Below, one piece after another: positions 1 through 4,770 of a DNA stretch of 6,368 bases. Positions within the stretch are counted from its first letter, which is position 1; every line of letters starts with the position of its first letter. The DNA comes from an uncultured Prevotella sp. (GTDB lineage Bacteria; Bacteroidota; Bacteroidia; Bacteroidales; Bacteroidaceae), in contig CALZMK010000092.1 of assembly GCA_945788545.1 (NCBI GenBank), forward strand, positions 1-6,368. The letters are read 5' to 3'. The notes under the pieces were generated by a model. It was not told where the DNA came from and did no database searches. It saw only the letters and a program-made list of their open reading frames with translations. Both the position numbers and the translations under genes were made by a program.

Positions 1-13
1 CTCTAAGCACAAG

Positions 14-619
14 CTAAATACTCGCAACCGATTGCCATGCCATATCTATCCATTCCCATATTGTGGCCATTACGGATAATAGGATTTTCACTAAATAGTA
101 TATTACCACACACATTATCGCTATCAACACAGCAGTGCGAATGGCTGTACTGTTGACTTCGCTGATTATCTCCTGGTCGTCTTCAACGTATCCCACTATC
201 AAACGATAGTTCTTCTTATAGGAACGATTAAACACATCAATGATATCACCAATATAAAATGGTATCAGACCAAGTGCAACATCTACCATTGTATTGTAAA
301 TTACTGCAAGAGTTAAAGGTAAGGATTTCACTCTTGCCGCGGCAACCCAAATAAAAGGAATCGCACAAATGGATGTCAGGACATCACCGGCTCCAGGAAT
401 GAGGAAACCGATAATCGGGTCTAAGAAATAACCGTCGAAGGCGACAGATATTCCTTTTACCACCTTGTAATCGAAATCATTTTCCAATTGTCTGCGCTTA
501 TCAGCTTTCTTCTTCTGCCGTTGCAGTTCCTTGTCTATTGCGCTTTGCTGACGCTGTTCTTCTTTTTGGGTTGTAAGGCCAAGCGACTCTTGAACATTTC
601 TTCTTCTTGAACTTTCCAT
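14..619 (-). CDS. DUF4112-domain membrane protein
   Basis: A 201-residue protein. Residues 1-50 are highly charged and rich in Gln, Lys and Arg (likely cytoplasmic, helical). Residues about 55-145 match the DUF4112 pattern: 'FLDPIIGFLIPGAGDVLTS', then 'NTMVDVALGLIPFYIGDIIDVF' and 'RSYKKNYRLI'. The two repeated 'G-x-IP-x-x-GD' segments are the hallmark of this family, whose function is unknown. A further hydrophobic helix at about 158-183 and an aromatic tail ('IWEWIDMAWQ') suggest C-terminal membrane insertion. The start follows the coiled-coil gene by 4 bases, so the two are very likely one transcript. The TAG stop at 14-16 leaves too little sequence to see a terminator or next gene. Confidence 0.9.
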   Translation of the reverse strand: MESSRRRNVQESLGLTTQKEEQRQQSAIDKELQRQKKKADKRRQLENDFDYKVVKGISVAFDGYFLDPIIGFLIPGAGDVLTSICAIPFIWVAAARVKSLPLTLAVIYNTMVDVALGLIPFYIGDIIDVFNRSYKKNYRLIVGYVEDDQEIISEVNSTAIRTAVLIAIMCVVIYYLVKILLSVMATIWEWIDMAWQSVASI

Positions 620-623
620 ATAC

Positions 624-2807
624 TTATAATGTTAGTGATTTGTTGCCCTTAATAAATGAATCCCAATCGTTGTCTGTCCAATTGTCGGCAGAAGTCCCGG
701 TAAGGGCCATCAATCCTTCTTTCAACTGCTGTGGTGTTGAAGCTGTATTGATTTTCGCCATTACTTTGCGTAACAACGCTGATTTGTCCTCTACATCCGA
801 CATACTCTCCTTGAACTGTCTTTGCAAGTCAGACAATTGTTGTGCATAGAACTTTTCGGACTTGTGTTCTTCTACTTTAAGAGCCTGAAGTTTCATTGTC
901 TGGGCCAACAAGTCCATCGCTTGTTGATAAGGCAGAGCATTCGCTATATCATCAACCTGTGGAATCTCCTCGTCAACACTTTCGAATGCCTGTAAGCCCT
1001 TGTCTCTACTCATGTTGCCGGAAATCACCTTATTCACAATTTTGTCTTCTTCACGGTTCCTGACAAGCTTGTGTACTTTCTTGCCGACACTATTGCCTAT
1101 TTCTGGCATAGAAACTCCTATAATGTCTGTCAGGGCTTTTATTCCGTTATTCACCTCAGAGGGTATTTCCAAGGTTCCATAATCATTTATCTTTACTGTC
1201 GAAACAAGTTTCTTGTCCAAACGGCTTTCTGATATGCTCTTGGCTACATGAAGTAAAGCCACAATATCCTTTAGATGTGATAGCATCTGTTTCTTCTGCT
1301 CAGCATTAACGCTAATACTATCCATCATCTTCCGTGCGATGCCGTTAAGCTCATTCTTACACCTGTTGTAGGACTTCTGATGTTCTTCGAAGGATTTTTT
1401 CTGGATGGCAAGTTCTTTCTTGTCAAGGTCCAAATCTACCATTGATTCTTCATAACTCCTTACCAAAGGGCCACAAGCCTGATTCCAGTTAAAGAAGTTA
1501 CGGTTATACTTTCTTTCCGCACTTCCAAACGTCAGCCAATTTACAAGGAAGAACGGCCGCGAAGGTCTGCTGTTAACAGCATCTTCGTACTGTCCCTTCA
1601 GGTTTTCGAGCAATGCCTTGTTCTCCTCGATGTTTCCTTCGTAATACACGATATTGGCTTTCTCGTCGTTCATGTAGCGTTCTACCATTTTCATTTCTTC
1701 GAGCAACGCGTCACGCTTCTCCTTCAGTTTGGCAGCTTCCTTGTTTGAATATATAGAAGACAACAAGCCATCCACTTCTTTTGTCAGCACCTTTCCACTA
1801 TGACGCATGAAAACCTCCGCTTGCGGAATCAACATCATGTTAAGCGTGCTGTATATTTGGGCAAGTCTCATCAGGTCGGCTTTGATTTGGGTTGCGTCAC
1901 GCCGCATATCATTCTTAAGCCTCATGAAATCGCCCTTCAGCTCGTTCGTACGTGCGGAAGCATCCATATAATGCCCTAACATACCTATACCTGCCATTAT
2001 CAGGCCAGCTTCCCGACTGTTGAACGAACGATATGTATTGACTGATGATTCCAAGGACCTGCGGAAACTGTCTGAGATCTCATTCATCAGGTTAGAGCAT
2101 CTGTTGGCTACTGTCGTGTATTGCAAGTCTATTTGCTGCAACATCCCCTGCACGTCAAGCCATTCAATGGAATCAAAGTTGAACAGCTGGGGCGAAACCA
2201 CCTTCACAGCATCGCCAAATACATCTACAAGTGCCATGGAATATTCGCGGAACACTTTTGTAATGTATGAGCGCAGTTCAACAAATGCCGATACTGTCTC
2301 CTGAATACTGTGTCTGGCCTCCTCATATCCATTTACGAGGTTTGTATATTTACTATACACCACCCCAGCTTCCTTTCTTATACGTTCTACTCCTGCAGTG
2401 CCTTGCAGTATGCTTGCCATGCCTGCACCGGCATTGACGGCAGCCTCTGCAAGCGCATATTCTATGGTTTTTCCTAAACTGCTTATGGCATTGTCTGCCT
2501 CTTGCAATTCTTGTTGGGTAATGCTGAGAATTTTATTTTGGTCGGCATTGTCTGATGCCGCAGCCACTTGGTATGCCTCTACCAACGAGCGATTACCGGC
2601 ATTATTGGTAAATGCTTTTACGATATTTGCATTACGCCCACTGTCAATCCAAACTTCATAGACAATGCGGGATAGTTCCGGGGAATCCGTACTTACCCCT
2701 TGCTGTTTCAGCTCATAGGCCAAATCAGCACGAGAAAAAGAAGACCCGCTTTTGGCAAGCTTGTCCGCTAACTCAACAATTTTATTGTGAATATCCTTGT
2801 TGCTCAT
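624..2807 (-). CDS. Large helical coiled-coil protein of unknown family
   Basis: A 727-residue protein without signal peptide or clear transmembrane helix; I do not recognise its family. Residues 1-58 form a small helical domain ('FSRADLAYELKQQGVST', 'LSRIVYEVWIDSG') that could be a winged-helix-like fold. Residues about 95-260 are amphipathic helices with a small-residue stretch, 'NAGAGMASILQGTAG' (125-139). A short hydrophobic patch 'AGLIMAGIGMLGHYM' lies at 267-281. Strongly charged heptad segments run about 285-345, 355-412, 452-500 and 640-690. They are broken by an aromatic, proline-containing insert at about 415-448 ('RPFFLVNWLTFGSAERKYNR'). The C-terminus (690-727) is a small acidic helical region ending 'NWTDNDWDSFIKG'. 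It is likely an elongated oligomeric scaffold, possibly membrane-touching. The stop is only 4 bases from the start of the DUF4112 membrane protein, which suggests they act together. The start ATG at 2807 has no Shine-Dalgarno. Confidence 0.9.
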   Translation of the reverse strand: MSNKDIHNKIVELADKLAKSGSSFSRADLAYELKQQGVSTDSPELSRIVYEVWIDSGRNANIVKAFTNNAGNRSLVEAYQVAAASDNADQNKILSITQQELQEADNAISSLGKTIEYALAEAAVNAGAGMASILQGTAGVERIRKEAGVVYSKYTNLVNGYEEARHSIQETVSAFVELRSYITKVFREYSMALVDVFGDAVKVVSPQLFNFDSIEWLDVQGMLQQIDLQYTTVANRCSNLMNEISDSFRRSLESSVNTYRSFNSREAGLIMAGIGMLGHYMDASARTNELKGDFMRLKNDMRRDATQIKADLMRLAQIYSTLNMMLIPQAEVFMRHSGKVLTKEVDGLLSSIYSNKEAAKLKEKRDALLEEMKMVERYMNDEKANIVYYEGNIEENKALLENLKGQYEDAVNSRPSRPFFLVNWLTFGSAERKYNRNFFNWNQACGPLVRSYEESMVDLDLDKKELAIQKKSFEEHQKSYNRCKNELNGIARKMMDSISVNAEQKKQMLSHLKDIVALLHVAKSISESRLDKKLVSTVKINDYGTLEIPSEVNNGIKALTDIIGVSMPEIGNSVGKKVHKLVRNREEDKIVNKVISGNMSRDKGLQAFESVDEEIPQVDDIANALPYQQAMDLLAQTMKLQALKVEEHKSEKFYAQQLSDLQRQFKESMSDVEDKSALLRKVMAKINTASTPQQLKEGLMALTGTSADNWTDNDWDSFIKGNKSLTL

Positions 2808-2870
2808 GGTGGTATTAGAAATAATGTGTAGTGAAGGTTATTGATTTGTTAGGCAATAGCTTGCTTTTCG

Positions 2871-3074
2871 TTATTGATTGTCGATTTCTTCCCAAATCTT
2901 TCTATATACTCCTTTGGTGAAAAGGGAAAACATGGACTTTGGCATAGTGTGGCGGCTGCCACAGTTGGGACAGAGCACCGGCATGGTATATGCAGTGGCT
3001 TGCCATTCGATGTCCATGGCCCGGAATGTGTGACCGCAGACATCACATTTGAATGTCGTCATTCCTCTTAGCAT
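2871..3074 (-). CDS. Small zinc-ribbon protein
   Basis: A 67-residue protein with two knuckles, C10-D-V-C13 and C35-P-N-C38, the pattern of a zinc ribbon that holds one zinc ion. Such ribbons bind nucleic acid or proteins, and no partner can be read here. The C-terminal third is basic to mixed and probably helical ('TKGVYRKIWEEID'). Two starts are possible: ATG at 3074 or the in-frame ATG at 3062, which would begin 'MTTFKCDVCG' as many zinc ribbons do. AAGAGGA touches the second ATG with no gap, so it does not help choose. An overlapping frame at 2849-3046 lacks any recognisable motif and I take it as a shadow. The next gene starts 63 bases downstream in the same direction with no obvious terminator between, so they are probably co-transcribed. 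Confidence 0.75.
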   Translation of the reverse strand: MLRGMTTFKCDVCGHTFRAMDIEWQATAYTMPVLCPNCGSRHTMPKSMFSLFTKGVYRKIWEEIDNQ

Positions 3075-3093
3075 ACCTGATTCTTTTGGGCTG

Positions 3094-3125
3094 CAATATT
3101 ACTCTAAACAAAAACTTGTGTCAAG
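3094..3125 (-). promoter_or_regulatory. Predicted promoter of the zinc-ribbon / coiled-coil / DUF4112 cluster
   Basis: On the minus strand TAATATTG at 3094-3101 matches seven of eight positions of the Bacteroides -7 box TAnnTTTG except the first T of TTTG. CTTG at 3122-3125 matches three of four bases of the -33 box TTTG at 20-base spacing. Read as a classical sigma-70 promoter the same region gives TTGACA (3119-3124), a 17-base spacer and TAATAT. Transcription would start near 3087-3089, leaving a leader of about 14-27 bases before the zinc-ribbon gene. The upstream element lies in one arm of the inverted repeat, so a protein bound to the repeat would block it. Confidence 0.5.
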
Positions 3126-3153
3126 TTCATAATAGTTCACTTAACACAAGTTT
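3106..3153 (-). terminator. Probable intrinsic terminator of the kinase cluster
   Basis: Read on the minus strand, the 15-bp stem with 12-base loop is followed directly by a T-rich run (TTTTTGTTT, the first three T belonging to the stem). It lies about 180 bases past the kinase stop and before the zinc-ribbon gene. The stem is A+T-rich, so it may be weak, and the spacing after the kinase is long, so some read-through is possible. The same bases overlap a promoter match, which makes an operator role the main alternative. Confidence 0.5.
3112..3153. repeat. Near-perfect 15-bp inverted repeat with 12-base loop
   Basis: The left arm at 3112-3126 reads AAACTTGTGTCAAGT and the right arm at 3139-3153 reads ACTTAACACAAGTTT. 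Fourteen of the fifteen positions pair; the one mismatch is C3122 with A3143. The outer ten pairs are perfect. The arms are separated by 3127-3138. This is the strongest palindrome noticed in the gap between the two gene clusters. It could fold as an RNA hairpin or bind a dimeric regulator; the separate terminator and promoter entries give the two readings. Confidence 0.85.
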
Positions 3154-3159
3154 GATAAT

Positions 3160-3332
3160 TTATTTAGCCTTTTTCCGGTTATCCATTACTTTGCGAATCT
3201 CTATGGCAGTGCTGTGTACTACAGACTTTTCTCAATCTTGATTGTTCTATAGGGCGCTTTCTTATATTTTAGTCGTTGATAGATACCATCTGCCGATTTG
3301 TCCGGCTCGCTGTATTTCGAAAGCGATATGTC
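3160..3332 (-). pseudogene. Possible remnant reading frame after the kinase gene
   Basis: This fills most of the 256-base gap between kinase and zinc-ribbon genes. One minus-strand frame is open from the kinase stop to a TAG at 3219-3221, reading 'DISLSKYSEPDKSADGIYQ' onward to 'APYRTIKIEKSL'. A second frame, shifted by one base and open from 3231 to a TAA at 3160-3162, reads 'EKSVVHSTAIEIRKVMDNR' then 'KKAK'. The two overlap at GAAAAG, so one base change would join them into a hydrophilic peptide of about 60 residues that looks protein-like. Neither frame has an ATG, GTG or TTG start in this stretch, and I do not recognise the peptide. It may be the tail of a decayed gene or plain untranslated sequence. 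I see no RNA gene in it. Confidence 0.22.
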
Positions 3333-4191
3333 AGAGGACCTGCGTTAGTCTTATTGTTATATACGTCAGGAGACACAAGGCTGAGAGCGACAGAAACACG
3401 AGCGCCATTATCTGCAAGGAGTTGCCTTCAGTGGGGATTGCTATTTCATCCATACTTTCGGGCCGCTTCCCAGGATCGTGATTGATGCATTGTCGCGCTA
3501 TCTGCATCATCTTCTTGTCGTGTGTGGCCTCAGCCATATGCAACGCAAGCATCCCGAAGGAATAGATGTCGCAGCGGATGTCGCTTTTGGAGTTCGGCAG
3601 GAGGAGTTCGGGGGCTATATATCCCGATGTGCCGCACGGAGCCTTGAATATATTGAATGCATCGTTGTCGGAAAGATTGAAGTCGATAAGCTTGATGTTC
3701 AGTCCGTTGTGTGTCACCATGATATTGGATGGCTTCAAGTCGCGGTGGATGGTTTGCTTGTTGTGGATATATTGCAGCACATCCTTTATCTGGGCGAAGA
3801 ATTTTCTTGCCAACGGTTGGGTAAGAAGCCCTTTTGACATGAATGACTCAAGGGTTTCGCCGTCAATATATTCGAGGATAATCACTGGGCCGAGTTTGTC
3901 AAGTTTTTCCATTCCGATGGTGCGGCAGATGTGGGTGTGCTCAAACTGCAGACCAATCTCGAACTCCTTGTTCAGCGCCATGCGATACATGGGTGTGAAC
4001 AGACAGTCGTTCTTCAGGCATTTCAGCATATACGTCTTGCCGAAACGCCTTGCCTTCAGCAGTCGGGTGTATCCAGACTTGGAGACATAACATTCCTTGA
4101 TGTCTGTAAATACGCTCTTCTCCGACTGGATGTCGCCCAACTGGTTGTTGATGTCTTCGACAAACTCGGATGTGATATTCTCTTCAGTCAT
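3331..4191 (-). CDS. Tail-anchored serine/threonine protein kinase (Hanks type), DFN variant
   Basis: A 286-residue eukaryotic-like kinase that should transfer phosphate from ATP to Ser/Thr of unknown proteins. Visible kinase landmarks are: beta-3 lysine K57 (YMLKCLK), likely helix-C glutamate E76, catalytic loop 'IHRDLKPSN' (H149, R150, D151, K153, N156), metal-binding D170 in 'IDFNLSD', 'GTSGYIAPE' (187-195), D208 in 'CDIYSFG' and R243 in 'GKRP'. Two departures are clear. The glycine-rich loop is replaced by 'SKSGYTRLLKARRFGK', as I recall for several Bacteroidetes kinases, and the DFG glycine is Asn172. Residues about 259-280 form one hydrophobic helix followed by only six residues, which suggests a C-terminal tail anchor with the kinase in the cytoplasm and no outer sensor domain. 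The catalytic domain is compact (about 215 residues). The start overlaps the regulator by 8 bases and has an AAGGA upstream. Activity is likely because Lys, HRD and the metal Asp are all present, but it is not proven. Confidence 0.93.
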   Translation of the reverse strand: MTEENITSEFVEDINNQLGDIQSEKSVFTDIKECYVSKSGYTRLLKARRFGKTYMLKCLKNDCLFTPMYRMALNKEFEIGLQFEHTHICRTIGMEKLDKLGPVIILEYIDGETLESFMSKGLLTQPLARKFFAQIKDVLQYIHNKQTIHRDLKPSNIMVTHNGLNIKLIDFNLSDNDAFNIFKAPCGTSGYIAPELLLPNSKSDIRCDIYSFGMLALHMAEATHDKKMMQIARQCINHDPGKRPESMDEIAIPTEGNSLQIMALVFLSLSALCLLTYITIRLTQVL

Positions 4192-4765
4192 TATTGTCCT
4201 TGTTGAGTTTTCTTATGATGGTCAGACCTCCGTTTCGTCCTGCCACAAAGGGCATGGTGTTTTCTCCATTGCGGATGATATAGGGCAGGTAGAGCGGTTG
4301 TTGCATAATGAAGCTGCCGGTGACAAACCGGTCACCGCTGGCAAGTTTGCTGTTGCGCGATGCTTTCACCTCGAATGTGCTGTCGCCCAGGTATTCGAGT
4401 GCTACCAGGCGATTAGGGGTCCAACCGATTTCGACAAACTCGCCCGGAAGCAGTTCGCTGCTTGTCATCTGACAGGCGTTGAAGAATGACGAGTTGTACT
4501 TCGAACTGGTCTTGAGCCACGACACAAACTTGTCGAAATTACTGAATCCTACATACTGCGCCAATATGTCGAGAGTGTATTTCCTCGCCTTGTGTCTGTC
4601 ATTGACATATCCCCATATTCGCTTGAGTGTGGATGAGGATATAGTCTGGGACAATGTATTTTCGAGAACGAGCGAGAATTCCTCGAAGTCGGTGGTAGTG
4701 GACAGTGTCCTGCCGTATTTCTGTTCAACTTGTAATTTCAGTTCTTCTATTTCAGGTATGCTCAT
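4184..4765 (-). CDS. Helix-turn-helix-like regulator paired with a kinase (Bacteroidales family)
   Basis: A 193-residue cytoplasmic protein with no signal peptide or membrane segment. Residues about 20-85 are helical, with the signature 'ISSSTLKRIWGYVNDRHK', then 'YTLDILAQYVGFSNFDKFVSW'. This pattern recurs in small Bacteroidales proteins and resembles a helix-turn-helix DNA-binding fold. Residues about 105-185 look like a compact beta domain ('LLPGEFVEIGWTPNRLVALEYLG', then 'FEVKASRNSKLASGDRF' and 'PLYLPYII'), perhaps for ligand binding or contact with the kinase. I cannot assign it to a named domain family. The start follows the lipoprotein stop by 5 bases, with no Shine-Dalgarno, as is usual in Bacteroidetes. 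The stop lies 8 bases inside the kinase gene, so the two are probably translated together. Inference: it is either a transcription factor controlled by the kinase or an adaptor or substrate. The frame is certain; the DNA-binding role is only probable. Confidence 0.85.
   Translation of the reverse strand: MSIPEIEELKLQVEQKYGRTLSTTTDFEEFSLVLENTLSQTISSSTLKRIWGYVNDRHKARKYTLDILAQYVGFSNFDKFVSWLKTSSKYNSSFFNACQMTSSELLPGEFVEIGWTPNRLVALEYLGDSTFEVKASRNSKLASGDRFVTGSFIMQQPLYLPYIIRNGENTMPFVAGRNGGLTIIRKLNKDNND
4197..4201 (-). promoter_or_regulatory. Shine-Dalgarno-like site for the kinase gene
   Basis: AAGGA on the minus strand sits 5 bases before the kinase ATG, inside the last codons of the upstream regulator gene. 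Other starts in the window lack such a site. With the 8-base overlap it supports this ATG and suggests re-initiation by ribosomes finishing the regulator. In Bacteroidetes these sites matter less than elsewhere, and a chance match is possible. Confidence 0.4.
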
Positions 4766-4770
4766 AGCTG

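Noticed and set aside
1..619. Kinase/DUF4112 clusters as a known defence system such as a toxin-antitoxin or phage-sensing kinase
   Set aside because: No nuclease, toxin, NTPase or other effector domain is visible in the window, so assigning a defence role would be a guess.
628..2881. Similar A+T-rich motifs GTTATTGATTTGT (2837-2849), GTTATTGATTGT (2870-2881) and GTTAGTGATTTGT (631-643) near gene ends and starts
   Set aside because: They sit at different distances from the start codons, two overlap coding ends, and the low-complexity A+T content makes chance likely. I see no hairpin or regular spacing that would make them a repeat array.
2849..3046. Minus-strand frame overlapping the zinc-ribbon gene in another phase
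   Set aside because: It lacks the CxxC pairs and any other motif, whereas the zinc-ribbon frame has a clear four-cysteine pattern.
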